Below are positions 11,628-23,560 of a DNA stretch of 64,000 nucleotides, piece by piece. Position numbers and translations under genes: made by a program. Source of the DNA: Xestospongia bergquistia. Taxonomy: Eukaryota; Porifera; Demospongiae; Haplosclerida; Petrosiidae. The stretch spans positions 3,048,001-3,112,000 of the forward strand of contig OZ014413.1 in NCBI GenBank assembly GCA_963965975.1, in the 5' to 3' direction. Every line of letters starts with the position of its first letter. The stretch's first letter is position 1. The notes beneath the pieces were generated by a model that saw nothing but the letters and a program-made list of their open reading frames with translations, was not told the DNA's origin and ran no database searches.

Positions 11628-12340
11628 AAGACAGCCTTTATATACGATTAAAATGATAATTTAATCTATAGCAGGCAACGCCCACAGCTACAAGATCATT
11701 CATAGATATACTGATATAAATATTACACTTACTTAGAAGGGTTATATGTAAATAGCATTCTTTTATTATAGATACTAGAGTACTCTAATATCTATGGCTT
11801 TTACAGTCTTTTTCAAAACTAAGAGTAAACCACAACTAAAAATGAAACATTACAGGCCCATCTGCTAAAGTTATTTCTTGTTTGTATTAATTGATTAAAT
11901 TGGTCCATGGTCAGTTTAATTTAAATTACATATAATACAGCTTGGGATACAGCAATCTTGAAAAGACTAGACTTTTTACATTAGACATGTACAATAGTGC
12001 GATTTAAAAATCAACAATAAAATACTGACTAAATTTCATTGAAAAAAATACTTCAATTCAAATTGAATACATTTATGCTCCATAAATTAAAGTAAAACAT
12101 ATGGGGTATATGGTATTATTTTCACATTGATGCATTGTGTTTTCTGCTGGAAATGAAGAAACAGCTTTATTAAAATACACTGATTGATAGTGCATATAGA
12201 TTTTTGCTAGAGCAACGTAGATAATCTCAGTTGTTAGACAGGTACTATAAGAGCTGTTGTTATACATCATATTATATATGTTGACTCATTATGTGCAAGG
12301 AATGTCAATACATACATTCTGTGGTAGCTTTGATGTGTAA
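11628..12340. other. Upstream flank of GMC gene 1
   Basis: AT-rich DNA upstream of the minus-strand GMC gene 1. It may hold its promoter and possibly a missing first exon, but I could not identify either with confidence. Confidence 0.4.
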
Positions 12341-12344
12341 ATTG

Positions 12345-12780
12345 TCAGTTATTTCAAATGTAAGGGCTATCAATAGTTTCCTGTATATTTAGTATAAGGG
12401 GCGGGGCCTAAGGGTAGTATAAGTAGTGTAAGGGCTATCAGTAGTTTTCAGTATAATTATTATGTGTAAGGGCTATTTCCTATATATTGTATGTATTCTG
12501 TTGTAGATTTAGTGTAAGGGCTATAAGTGGTTTCCTGTATGCTTAGTGTAAAGGCTATAAGTAATTTCCTGTATATTTAGTGTAAGGGCTATCAGTAGCT
12601 TCCTATATATTATGTGTAAGGGCTGTTTCCTGTATATTATGTGTATAGGGTGTCACTATATGTATTCTGTGGTAGATTGTCTGTGTATTATGTGTAAGGG
12701 CTATTACTATTGTATATACCTTATATATATGAAGGTTTCAATAGGAGGTAGAGCATAAGTATTGTATATGTAAGGGGTTG
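12345..12780. repeat. Diverged minisatellite, GTGTAAGGGCTAT units
   Basis: Roughly ten imperfect units of about 35-45 bp with the core TAGTGTAAGGGCTAT followed by CAGTAGTTTCCTGTATATT. Units differ by substitutions and small indels. A second, weaker block with the same core lies at 25,195-25,365. No coding function is apparent. Confidence 0.75.
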
Positions 12781-12789
12781 GCATTATGC

Positions 12790-13304
12790 CTATTATAAAC
12801 TCTCTATAAACTAAATAATTTATAATAGGACATCTCTAAATACTACCAAAGTACATGAAAAGTGCAGTCCATTTAATAAGTAATAAAAATTATAGAAAAT
12901 TAACAATTCTGTCAGTAATTTTGCACCCACACGACATGTACATCAGTTACAAATCCACCCCGCCCACTTGATTTACAATACTGTCACAAACTAAGGACAC
13001 CTTTTCCCATACTGAGAAATCTAGTGTTGTGTATTCTGTCCCTTGTTTGAATCCCATTGACTAATTTTTGTCATTAGAGACAAGATAATTAATTCTCAGC
13101 TTGTACATACTAGTTGAACTACATTTCAACCCATGACTATATAGTTTGTCTACTCTCAGTAAATAACTCTAGCTATGTTTCAACAAAGTAAGTTCTTCTT
13201 ACTCATATTTTTAACCTTTGTAGTTTACTTCCCAATAACTGAAGAAATGAGTTAGTGGATACTATTTAAATTAAACTACTATCTCTCGCTCTCATGGGCT
13301 GGCC
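12790..13304. other. Intergenic, no supported gene
   Basis: No gene, RNA or clear repeat was recognised between the minisatellite and the truncated GMC pseudogene. Confidence 0.5.
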
Positions 13305-13997
13305 TCATATATATGTACCAGCATAGTGGTCGCATTTGTCTGCTGTATTGAGAACATACTCTCGAAGTTGTTCATAAGTTGAGTCAGATGGTGGATGCTG
13401 TTGATAATTATACCATTTTACCATTGCACTTGCTGATACAATCTTAATTGCTAGTTGAAGTGCTTTAATGCATCTATAAAGATCATCAGAGTTAGCAGGA
13501 TAATTTGGATCAATAAGTGGATCATCAAAGATAATAGTAGATTGAAGCTTTACAGTTCCTTGACTATTTAGTTTTTGTATGTTAGGATATAGCCAATAGG
13601 ACTGCTTTTGCTCAGAAGGGAGATCCATTCCAATCATTTCACAACTTGCTATTGATCCCTCTACATCTGTAGGAACATTAACATCATATGTCTTGGAAGA
13701 CAAGCTGGAAGTCAAAAAAATAACTGCACCTAGTAGACCATATCGTTGGCGATCAACATATTGTTTAGACATGAATGCAGCTGTCATATATAGGTCATCT
13801 TGCAAGTTAGAACCTACACCTGACAAGTCAGAAATTACTGTGATACCAAATGTACCAAGTTCATCACTAGGACCAACTCCAGAAAGCATAAGAATCTGAG
13901 GTGTACCAATTGATCCAGCAGAAAAAATTACATCATTGTTTACTTTCACTTGATACGTGACATTAGTTTTTATTGCATGTCATAAAATTCAACACCA
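13305..13997 (-). pseudogene. GMC oxidoreductase, truncated copy
   Basis: This is an internal piece of the GMC exon 2, closely similar to genes 1 and 2, running from the region before GMC signature 2 (GSIGTPQILMLSGVG) to the active-site HYAGT. The family continues with AKMGP after HYAGT; here the sequence turns into unrelated DNA and stops. At the 5' side homology ends exactly where the hairpin at 13,998 starts. A one-base deletion (GCATGTC for GCCATGTC, near 13,975) also breaks the frame. It lacks both the FAD Rossmann motif and the C-terminal Asn region, so it cannot be an active enzyme. Confidence 0.85.
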
Positions 13998-14050
13998 ATA
14001 TCTAGATATATTAATGGACCAATGGATGGTCCACTAATATATCTAGATAT
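13998..14050. repeat. 53-bp hairpin at a pseudogene breakpoint
   Basis: Two 23-nt arms (13,998-14,020 and 14,028-14,050) are reverse complements at 22 of 23 positions, with a 7-nt loop AATGGAT. The outer part is ATATCTAGATATATTA and the inner part is TGGACC. The left edge is the exact end of homology of the GMC pseudogene. It may be a very short palindromic mobile element, a remnant of transposon inverted repeats, or an inverted duplication made at a break. Confidence 0.8.
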
Positions 14051-14550
14051 GAAAAACATTTATCGATTAACTTAAAAGTTATAGTTGCTTCATCTTTAAT
14101 AGCAAAAACGTGGAGTATATATTTTAAAGTAGAAGATTGAAAATGAAATTGCTGTAAGACTGAAATACACGTGGTAAAACATACTTTTAATACACAACAT
14201 GTATTTCTATAAGTTGCTCTTGATACACGCAGCTATAGGTAGACACATGTTATGCATTGGTGTAATCTATTTTGATTGAACTTATAGGCACAACTTTAAT
14301 ATTTCGCTTTTGCATGGTATTTGCAATATAGTAGTAAATTGAAACCCTCAAATACCATGTTGGGTCTAATTGACTACTCTGAGTAAAATGGCATCAGTCA
14401 TATCTATGTCACAACTATTTTGTATCACGACGACGTTGTTATTGCTCACATATACTTTGCAGAAATGGAAATATAATTTGACCATGCATGAGAGACACTC
14501 TTACATTTACGTCATCAACATGCATTTGTATAATTATATATATCCTCACA

Positions 14551-14815
14551 ATGAAGAATAGTCCAGATTCTCCATGGGAGACTCTTGTTCAAAAAAGTAA
14601 GAATTTTATTATATACGTTTGCATATTTGGGCGAAGCTGGAGCATCTGCTAGCTTACCAGTAGATACACCTCCTGCTGGCACACCTTATTTGAATATGCT
14701 AAGCAATTTCCGCTGGGAAGGAAGTTATGTAAACCTAACTTTGTTTGTTATGAAACACCCGTGGATCTTACGTATCAAAGGAAGTCATAATTATTACAGT
14801 GACACGCCCACTTAA
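14551..14815 (+). CDS. Possible small two-exon gene (74 aa)
   Basis: Exon 1 (14,551-14,596) starts MKNSPDSPWETLVQK, an intron of 40 bp follows (GTAAGA to GAAG), and exon 2 (14,637-14,815) encodes a hydrophilic end finishing GSHNYYSDTPT with a TAA. The splice signals are good and the joined frame is open, but the protein matches nothing I know. It ends 22 bp before the ATG of the first ABHD gene, so it may instead be part of a 5' leader. The last 20 codons recur upstream of ABHD copy 5 (near 44,460-44,517) with mostly conservative changes. I give it modest weight. Confidence 0.3.
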
Positions 14816-14837
14816 TGACTTCTAAGGGCTCTATGTC

Positions 14838-17135
14838 ATGTTCAGTATACCTTCTGCTCTTCTTGTAGCAGTGTGCAGTTACAGTCTATTTTATATCTTT
14901 AGAAAAGTTAGTAAACCACGAGTATTTGGTCATGGAGCGTTACTGACTTACCTACTTGAGAAATGTCCACGTTTGCAGCAGAGATATTGGCCCACATGGT
15001 GGGCTTTCAATGGACACCTAATGACATTGGTCAGAGCATTAATACAACATACACCACATGTCAAATACAAAAGGTTTGTGTATTTTACTTACCAAATGAA
15101 CTAATAGCATAATTATTTAGGGAAATTTTTACTACTCCTGATAACGGAGAACTTGCTTTAGATTGGTATGATACTAATAGCTGTGCTGATTCACAACTGA
15201 AAGGAGATGAACCAATTTTGTTAATATTACCAGGACATGATTGTATGTTAACTCATCATGATATATTTTATTATTTTTTATAAATAGCAAGTAGTGAAGA
15301 GAATTATATTAAATGGCTTGTACATGATGGTGTATCTGAAAAGTATATGCCAGTAGTGATGAACTACAGAGGTCGTGGTGGTGTTCCATTAACGGTATTT
15401 CAAATGACATTTTATAGAATCATCTTTTGAATAATTTTATTTTTCTGTTTTCCGTGTAGACATTAAAAGGTTATTGTGCTAATACTGATGACATAGGTCC
15501 AGTAATAGAACATATTCATAGTTGTTGTCCACATGTTCCAATTGTTGCAGTAGGTGTATCTTTTGGAGGGTATGTAAATATAACATCATAAATTTGTTAT
15601 CATTATGATGTATATAATACCTTCCTTTATAGTATGATACTGGTACAACATTTAGTTAAAACTCAAGAACATTGTGGTCTAGTTGCTGCAATGACATATT
15701 CTTCACCGTGGAATCTTCATAATTTTATCTCCTGTCTAGAAAAACCAATATTGAACAATTTAATCTATAACAAAATGTTTGTAATCAATACCATTAAATA
15801 TGTAGAAACGTAAGTTCTAGGTATACAAAGTTCTTTATATAAATATTTATATATATAATATCTGAGGTCAATTATTAGTAACTTGTGAATCAATCTATGG
15901 TCCTTGTATATTTTTATGGTAAATATACAATCAATGTATTGATTTAAAACATTTGCTTGTACATATTTTGCTATTTTCTAGTCATTTTGGCAGTCTTGTT
16001 GCAAGTGGTAAGGTTGACATTAGTGTTTGCAAAAATTACATTGAAAAAACACGTAATGTAAGTTTTTATATATACAAGTTTATTAATTTTAAATAGTTAT
16101 ACTCAATTTTCTCTATAACAATTATTGGTTCTGTCTTTCAACAATAAGACTGGCTCTAGTTCAGTAGCTTGTTTCTCTGTTTTAGCTGAATCTGAAAAAC
16201 GCTATTGTCAATTAGAATATGTATATTCTTTACTGTCTGTTGTGTTGCATTTTGAATCAACTTACTACCATTTAGCACTGATATGATGTTCAAATCCTAT
16301 GAATGAATTCATAATTACCTTCTTAGCAACTCAAGACTGCTTTCCAGGCCAAACTGAATCATTAGTTTGTACATCAATTCATATTACTCCTTATATATAG
16401 GATTATGATTGCCATGGTCACTCTATTTTCACATTACCTAGTATATCAATGTCAATCCAATAGCTGGAATCTTTATATAGAAAATTATATTTACTTGTAT
16501 ATTTTTCATTGTTATTGTGGTCCTAAAGATGTCTTTATATCCAAAACTGTAAAATTCATCCATTATGACATATTCACTCTTATAAATAATTTGTAAGATG
16601 TAAATTTTTTTATACACTATGTATTCTTTTGTTTATCAAAATTAATACTTAAGCTTATTTGCTGCCCCTAAAATAACCTATAACATTGTCATATTTAATT
16701 TAATGCACAAGAAAGTGATGCTATCAACAAACAATAACATCTATTATCTTAGTGTTCCACAATCCGAGAGCTTGATGTTGCTCTCACTGTACCTATTATG
16801 GGATACAATAGCCTAAAGGAATACTACGATGAAGCCAGCATTAATGGAAAGATTAATTTGATAAAAATACCACTTCTCAGTGTCTCTGCTATTAATGATC
16901 CTATAGTGTCTAGTGAATGTAAGTTTATGGATTATTTATGATATGTATATTTGTTTTATTTTGTTTAATAGCTCTTCCAGTTACTGAATTTCAAGCTAAT
17001 TCAAATACAGTTTTTGCTGTACTCCAAGATGGAGGTCATGTTGGTTTCATAAAAGGATTGTTACCTATTAGACATACTTGGATTGATGAATTGGTTCAAG
17101 AATATCTAGCAGCAATAAAACTGTATCAAAAATAG
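14838..17135 (+). CDS. ABHD3-like: ABHD1/ABHD3-family alpha/beta hydrolase, copy 1 (intact)
   Basis: Eight exons: 14838-15073, 15121-15242, 15288-15394, 15460-15569, 15633-15809, 15982-16057, 16753-16918, 16972-17135. All junctions are GT-AG, the joined frame is open, and the protein has 385 aa, close to vertebrate ABHD3 (about 400). Residues ~3-20 form a membrane anchor. The core shows ILPG, NYRGRGG, YCANTDD, the nucleophile elbow GVSFGG (Ser189), the acid in INDP (Asp325) and the histidine in GGHVGF (His354). Family members are membrane-bound lipid hydrolases; ABHD3 cleaves certain phosphatidylcholines. Four introns are 45-65 bp and intron 6 is 695 bp. This copy shares its upstream region with copy 5, not with the other copies. 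Confidence 0.92.
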
Positions 17136-17802
17136 TCAGCCTAGAAAATATGTTGGCATGACTCAATTGTGATGTATTACATAATAGAATATTATTGTAT
17201 AATGTTTTAAATAGATATTAATATCTGCAAAATATATTAAAGACAAGAAAGAGCCAATACAGGCGGCAAAGTGTTTTGGGTTGAGCCAATTTGTGCATGG
17301 CCTTAGCATATAAACACATGCACCTTCAGCGAAGACTATTTACTATCTATTTCATTATTCATTACTTATCCTATTCTATTTTTAGCTGTTAAAGTGTTCA
17401 CATCAACATGACTACCTTCTTCTAAACCTGATTGTCCTTGTACTTTATGAATAATGCCACTTTCATTGTAATAAATCTGACAAAATACAGAAAGTGCAAT
17501 TATAAACTACTCACTACTCACTATACACTAAATATAGTATCATATAATTATATTTCATGGTTACATGGAGAAAGACCCAATGTTTGTACAGTATTTTTAG
17601 TAAAATTTATAATAATATTCAAATAAAACTCTTTGTCTTCCTCATTTCAAAATTTAACTGCAACTTTAAAGCTCAATTCTATTATGTACCTGCTATCATG
17701 AATTATATTTACAGATTAACTTTGTGCTTTGTGGGCTACCTTTAAAGTTACATGACTATATGTCACATATGTGACCAATTACTTATATAATTATAGTTGT
17801 TA

Positions 17803-17835
<33 letters not shown>

Positions 17836-17899
17836 AAAACACATGCTGTAATCTTCTCATTATATATATTATATAGTTGTTATAATTGTTCACAAAGTT
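17136..17899. other. Downstream flank with relics of the Cys-rich unit
   Basis: The stretch 17,430-17,640 (TATCATATAATTAT, CATGGAGAAAGAC) resembles 1,620-1,740 of the first duplication series. A (TG)n microsatellite lies at 17,803-17,830. No intact gene was seen. Confidence 0.5.
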
Positions 17900-18445
17900 G
17901 CTGATATTCTATCTCCTTATATTTTGCTTATCTGCTGGTCACACTATGTAAATTTCAGACACCATTTGCTACCAATTAGACTATACATAAATTTCTCTTC
18001 AAGTACTTATTTGGAAACATTCCTTGTGAATGTCAATTACAACCAGCAGTCAGCAAATATCTACCCACTGCACTGGTCAATACTTAAATATTATAGCAAT
18101 GTCTATAAACAAGACTTCTTTCATATGTTTTTTTCAATGACAGTTTACTGCATTCTTAGGTTTATGTTTTATATTAAATAAATGGTCATGTTAATTAACA
18201 TATCCTTACTCCTTAGCAACAGACAATCCTACTATAGCAACTATTATAAGAAAAGTTAGTTCCTCTAAAATGATTACTTATATTTCATCTTTAAACTCGT
18301 TTTCTCTGGATAGTTGTTCCAGAGGGAATGAGTTTAAAGATAGGTTAGAAGTAATTCCCACTGGACCAGTTACTCTCTCTTTTGAGCAGTTGGAGGTGAT
18401 AGCTCCCTCTCAATCATGGTCATAGTAACCATAATTGAGATTGTA
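17900..18445 (+). pseudogene. Cys-rich secreted protein, deeply decayed copy
   Basis: Only nucleotide similarity to the gene at 3,214 remains: the signal-peptide region (TTATATTTTGCTTA), the part around AATGTCAATTAC, CAGCAAATATCTACC and CACTGGTCA, and near 18,355-18,440 the tail (ACTGGACCAGTTACTC, then GATAGCTCCCTCT). Stops and shifts occur throughout. Its place upstream of the second sulfotransferase relic and GMC gene 2 repeats the order seen at 5,789-11,627. Confidence 0.6.
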
Positions 18446-19139
18446 GTAATTTGATAATACATCTAATTTAGACATTTGTAAGCTATTTTTTGTTTAATAT
18501 TTCATGTATTTTATCTTAAACCATTCATTTCATGACATTTGAAAATTGGTGACTGTTTAGATTTCTGTATTAGCTTTCTTTGTACCCAAAATAAAGTTTG
18601 TGAGCAGCTCTTTAAATACGTTGACATTTGGCAAATGATTAGTGTTATGCATGAGATTTGTGTCCTGCAATAAATAGCTGTGACTACTACTGGAGAGGGA
18701 AATGGGGCTAATGGATTGTTAGTGATGTTAGTAAATTAGTGGAGTTGGGTACTATAGATTCTTATTGAATACTTAATGAAAGATAATGTGTGTAGTAACT
18801 GTTACAGTAATAACCAAAAAGTGTACGTAGTTATTTCCTTACAAAGTGAACAAGTCCAAAATATTGGCTGATAATAGCAATATAATAACATAATGAAATC
18901 TTGAGACTCTAAGACTTACCTCCTTTATCGTTTGATGCCTAGAGGTGATCCTTTAAAAAGCACTCAAGCTAAATAATTATAATATTATGTTTACTGAAAT
19001 CTTTAAGGTATGGTTGCTTCTTTTTCTTTCATCATTTTAATCCTTTGAAGTATGGAGTTGTTTGGAATGAATCATTTAATTTTTTATATCTGGATGTGTG
19101 ATACATAGTTTTTTATATTAGGCTGGTTGAAACCAAAAG
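18446..19139. other. Intergenic, no supported gene
   Basis: AT-rich DNA. The block 19,040-19,110 matches 6,530-6,620. Nothing else was recognised. Confidence 0.5.
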
Positions 19140-19470
19140 GGAAAAAATGCTAATTATGAACAAATTAAGAGAGATCCTTACACTGTCAATAGTAATGTTT
19201 GTCATTCCTGAGCTATCAATTGAGTGAATAGGCAACTCAAAAATTATTGAACAAACAAGCTTTGACAAAATGAAGTTAAATCACACTGTTAATAATAGTT
19301 GGATGGATGAATATTGTAAAAGTGAAGCAACACCTCTTATGTATAATGGAATGATTGGAGATTGTCAGAATTATTTCAGTAAAGAGTGTCCATTAAAATG
19401 GATAAGTTAGTAGCAGAAAACATGCTCACTTAGTATATGACTTTGGTGATTAAAATATATTTCAAAATTT
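19140..19470 (+). pseudogene. Cytosolic sulfotransferase C-terminal exon, second relic
   Basis: This is homologous to 7,096-7,412. It still shows NYEQIKRDPYT, then many stops and shifts, then MDEYCKSE in a further frame, a GMIGD motif, and DKLVAEN followed by a VYDFGD-like end. It is much more decayed than the first copy. A supporting block matching 6,530-6,620 lies just upstream. Confidence 0.7.
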
Positions 19471-20154
19471 ATAATTAGCATTTGTTGATAGAACTGATTG
19501 TTATTAATTGAAAATTGCCTTTCATAGCAAAAAGTAAAATTACAGTGAAGAAATTAAAATAAAATTAATTTGTGGGTGAGATTGCATTATTTCCTATTAA
19601 GTGTGCAAATACTTATACGTGGCAATATAAAATACAAGTTATATTTATGATATAAGTTGCTTTCTTTTCAATGTAGCTAAATAGTAACATATGTCTATTG
19701 TATTGTATTGGTGTAGTCTATTTTGATTGAGTGTTATATGACCTTTTTTATTATATTAATATCATATATATAAAGTTATAGTGAGTTTTCTTTGAAACAG
19801 AATTTTTATTGCAACACTTGAACTAGTCTGGGGTTTGCAGCTGAATGTTCTGAATATATAAGCACTTTTATAGCACTTTCCAAAATGAAGTAAAATAGTC
19901 ACTTCATGAAAAGTGATTGAGTATATTGTTGACTACATTAAAAGCAAAATCTACAACTCTCTACATGACCTGCAGATCAATATGTGTCAGACCTTATGAA
20001 TTACGTTTGCAAATTAATAAACAAAATACAAACCTCTTTTATTAGAATATAAACATTGAATGAAAATAAATAATTAATACAATACAGTGATATTTAATTA
20101 ACAATATCACAATATGGGTCATAGTATACTGTTAGCTCATTATGTTTTAGAACT
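19471..20154. other. 3' flank of GMC gene 2
   Basis: AT-rich DNA without a supported gene. A short block near 19,700 (TTGGTGTAGTCTATTTTGATTG) resembles 14,255-14,275. Confidence 0.45.
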
Positions 20155-23100
20155 TTAATTTAAAGGCGTTAGAATAATGTCACTGGCTTTCTCTCCAATC
20201 ATCATTGTGGCACCTTGAGTATTACCAGAAACAGTGGTAGGTATAATTGAAGCATCTACAACTCGAAGCCCAGTAACACCATAAACCTCCAATGTTTCAG
20301 GGGAAACTACAGCCATTGTATCAGTTTCAGGGCCCATCTTGGCTGTACCAGCATAGTGATAACATGTATCTGCTGTTTCTAGAACATACTCTTGAAGTTG
20401 TTCATAAGTTGAGTCAGGTGGTGGATACAGTTGGGAATCATACCAATCTGCCATTGCATTAGCTGTTCCAATCTTAATTGCTTCTTGGAGTGCTTTAATG
20501 CATCTATAAAGATCATCAGAGTTAGCAAGATAATTTGGATCAATAAGTGGACTATCAAAGATACTATTAGATTGAAGCTTTACAGTTCCTCGACTTTTTA
20601 GCTTTTGTATGTTAGGATATAGCCAATAGGACTGCTTTTGCTCAGAAGGGAGATCCATTCCAATCATTTCACCACTTGCCATCGATGACTCTACATCTGT
20701 AGGAACATCATCACCATATGACTTGTTAGACAAGCTCGAAGGCCAAAAAATAACTGCACCTAGTAGACCATATGGCTGTGGATCAACATATTGTTTAGAC
20801 ATGAATGCAGCTGTCACAAACAGATCATCTTGCAAGTTAGAACCTACACCTGACAAGTCAGAAATCACTGTGATACCAAGTGCACCAAGTTCATCACTAG
20901 GACCAACTCCAGAAAGCATAAGAATCTGAGGTGTACTAATTGATCCAGCAGAAAGAATTACATCATTGTTTACTTTCACTTGATATGTGACATTAGTTTT
21001 TATTGCCATGTCATAAAATTCAACACCAATACATTTTTTGCTGCTATCAAACAAAACACGATTTACTAACACATCAGTACGAATTGTAAGATTGGTTGGA
21101 TTAGCTAGTTGGATGTATGAACGAAACGATGTTTCTCGCTGCATATTGCTGTCGATTAAAAATTGAAATGACGAGATGCCAAACTGGTCTTCAGACAGAT
21201 TGTAATCTTCATTATATGGAATACCATTTTCCTCACATGCTGCTATCAATGCCGTAATAAAGTCATTCTTTTCTGCATGAAGAATATTAATTTGATCTTC
21301 AACTTTCTCAAAGTAAGGAACCACAGAGTCATAATCCCATCCTGTACACCCTTCAGCTGCCCACTCATCAAATCCTTCTTTCCCTCCTCGAACATATACC
21401 ATTGCATTGTGAATCTGTAGAAAAATTATCAAATATTATATCACCATACAAAATAAGATTGGTTGATTTAATGGTCACTGTCAATGCATACAATACATAG
21501 TGATATAATTAATGTACTGAATATTACTTAACACTTTATTTTATTACTAATATCATGTACTGACAAGATAATGGTTGTTTTAACTAATTGATAGTAACTT
21601 GTGTTGCATGCATCCTGACTAGGTATATATAAAAAGTATTAACAACAAACAAAAATGTTTCAGTACTTATTACTACAGAGCTTCACATTTCGTGCATACA
21701 TTTAAAGAAATTTTCTCAATTTGTAGTATGTATGAATGTTTTATTTAATAGTGACAGCACTTAGATGCAAATGCCACAGCAAAGCTACCACAGATTACAT
21801 GGTCACAACACTCTCACACACACCAAGCAAATGACAATTAAACATTAAATGGAATCTTTGTTGCTCTGACAAATTAACTACATGACTTTTGAATTAATAA
21901 TAGCAGCAGTTTGATATATACTTATTTCATCATATTCTCATGTAACATAATATTACATATACAACATGTTACAACTATGGATTGGTTAGATCAGCCAATC
22001 TCTTTTTTACAAGTTATGTTCATTGTTATACAATCACTATCAGTAATGTGTAGGTTAGTGGTGTTTCCTACTTTATTTGCACTTTATTATGTACAGGATA
22101 TATTATTATTTATTGTCAGGTTTACAAGGTTCTGTGTACACCATAAACCATACACCCTTTTTATGAACAACGTAGTCTATTCCTTGTTAAGTTTTCCCCT
22201 TCAGTGATAATTAATGGGTGGGTCATCTATTGCTATTTCTTGATAGGAAAATTATTGTAGTATATTAGTAATTAAAAGAGGGTATTCTTACAACTTTTTA
22301 ATATCTCATATGTTCTGATTGCAACACAAATCATAATGGATTGGTTAAAAATCAACCAATTTATATTTACATTGGTTCATTGTTTATGTAAATACCTTTA
22401 GTAATGTCTGAGTTACTAGTCACATTTCCTACTTTATACTATGTGTAGATTATTGTCAGGCTTATAATATTCTTTGTATAATGTAGACAATAACACCTCT
22501 ATATGAACAATGCAGTCTATTCCTTTTTATGTTTGCATTGTAGTAACAAGGTAGGGTAGGGCATCTGTTGCTTTCTCTTAACAGGGAAATCTATTGCCTA
22601 ATGTTTACACCTTACACTATTATTATCTGTCAGGGCAACTGTAGTATATTAGTTGTTAACACGAGTAGTTTTTACAAGTTTTTAATATTTCATTATTTGG
22701 TAATTGCAGTAAGATCACAATGTATTGGTTACATCACCCAATTCATTTTACAGTGGTATTGTTATACAATAATCACAATCTTAAGGTCTATACTAACATT
22801 TACCTGACTACCTCCAAGTGCTTTTACTCTTCCGATTGAAATAACACGATCATTCATATGAATCTGTGGCACTGATTGATCACCCCACTCTAGAGATGGT
22901 ATTGTTCGCACCAGTGACCAGTTTTTAGGATCGGAAACTATTTGATTCGCCCATGACACACAACCTCCTCTTTCAAGGATGAGGACAGTGTATCCAGCAT
23001 TGGATAATCTAGCCGCTACAATTGAGCCTGCAGCTCCACCTCCGACAATTATATAATCATAAACGACTTCACTTTCTAAAATATATCTACCAACCGATCT

Positions 23101-23169
23101 TTTGTAGAAATAAAATAGACCGAAGAGTAGTACAATTGGAAAGAAAATCACTGACAACAAATCCAGCAT
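20155..23169 (-). CDS. GMC oxidoreductase, gene 2 (membrane-anchored, intact)
   Basis: Two exons, 23,169-22,804 and 21,414-20,155, joined in phase 0, give 541 aa, near the usual GMC length. I start at the ATG of MLDLLSVIFFPIVLL because it opens a hydrophobic anchor (residues ~2-22) followed by basic residues. Rossmann GGGAAG is at residues 43-48 and LILERG ends near 68. LGGSQ/IHNAMVYVRGG spans the splice. Signature 2 reads GSISTPQILMLSGVG. The catalytic-region His is near 475 (HYAGT) and the Asn near 520 (SGNTQ). It oxidises an alcohol or sugar substrate with FAD, probably at a membrane; the substrate is unknown. The 1.39-kb intron carries a tandem repeat. Exon 2 is very similar to gene 1. 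Confidence 0.9.
21975..22720. repeat. Two-unit tandem repeat in GMC gene 2 intron, also in ABHD introns
   Basis: Two units of roughly 370 bp follow each other. Each has GGATTGGTTA, TTATTGTCAGG, GCAGTCTATTCCT and GGGCATCTGTTGCT-like sequences in the same order. The same GCAGTCTATTTCC...GGGCATCTGTTGCTT block occurs in the large intron 6 of ABHD copies (for example 27,715-27,845, 36,930-37,020, 45,770-45,850, 63,085-63,155). This makes it a dispersed repeat family; its ends are not defined. Confidence 0.6.
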
Positions 23170-23560
23170 TTTTATACGAGGGGTCTGCAACTTCTTGAAA
23201 TGACACACACCTTGGTTGAATTATCTGATGTAATTCCGAAATCTTTAAAATCTCGAAATTGTCTTGAGAATGTAATCGGAAATCTTTATATTAGTCAAAC
23301 GTTGTCGTTACTTTACGTCACAGAATCTTGCTAGCAAGCGCACTCTGAACTTTAGTCATAATTACGAAACGCAATTTGCGCGAAAAGAGAACTACTCGCG
23401 CGCTTCCGTTTATAATTTAGAGTTGGGGTCTAGCTGTGAATATCTTTTTACACTATGCGCGTGCGCTAATCACTAAATACGTTGTTTATATAGACTAGAT
23501 CTTTCTATATATTCATCCAGGAGCCCATAAAATCGTTTTAGAGCATTGATTCGCTCTACA
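23170..23560 (-). promoter_or_regulatory. Upstream region of GMC gene 2
   Basis: Immediately upstream of the ATG the base composition changes, with CG dinucleotides that are otherwise rare here (CGCGCGCTTCCG, GCGCGTGCG near 23,395-23,465). It has a CRE-like TTTACGTCAC at about 23,311-23,320. This fits a promoter of the minus-strand GMC gene. The role is inferred. Confidence 0.4.

Noticed and set aside
14370..14561. 63-codon plus-strand frame upstream of the small gene
   Set aside because: It has a hydrophobic start but no conservation in the homologous flank of ABHD copy 5 and no neighbour support.
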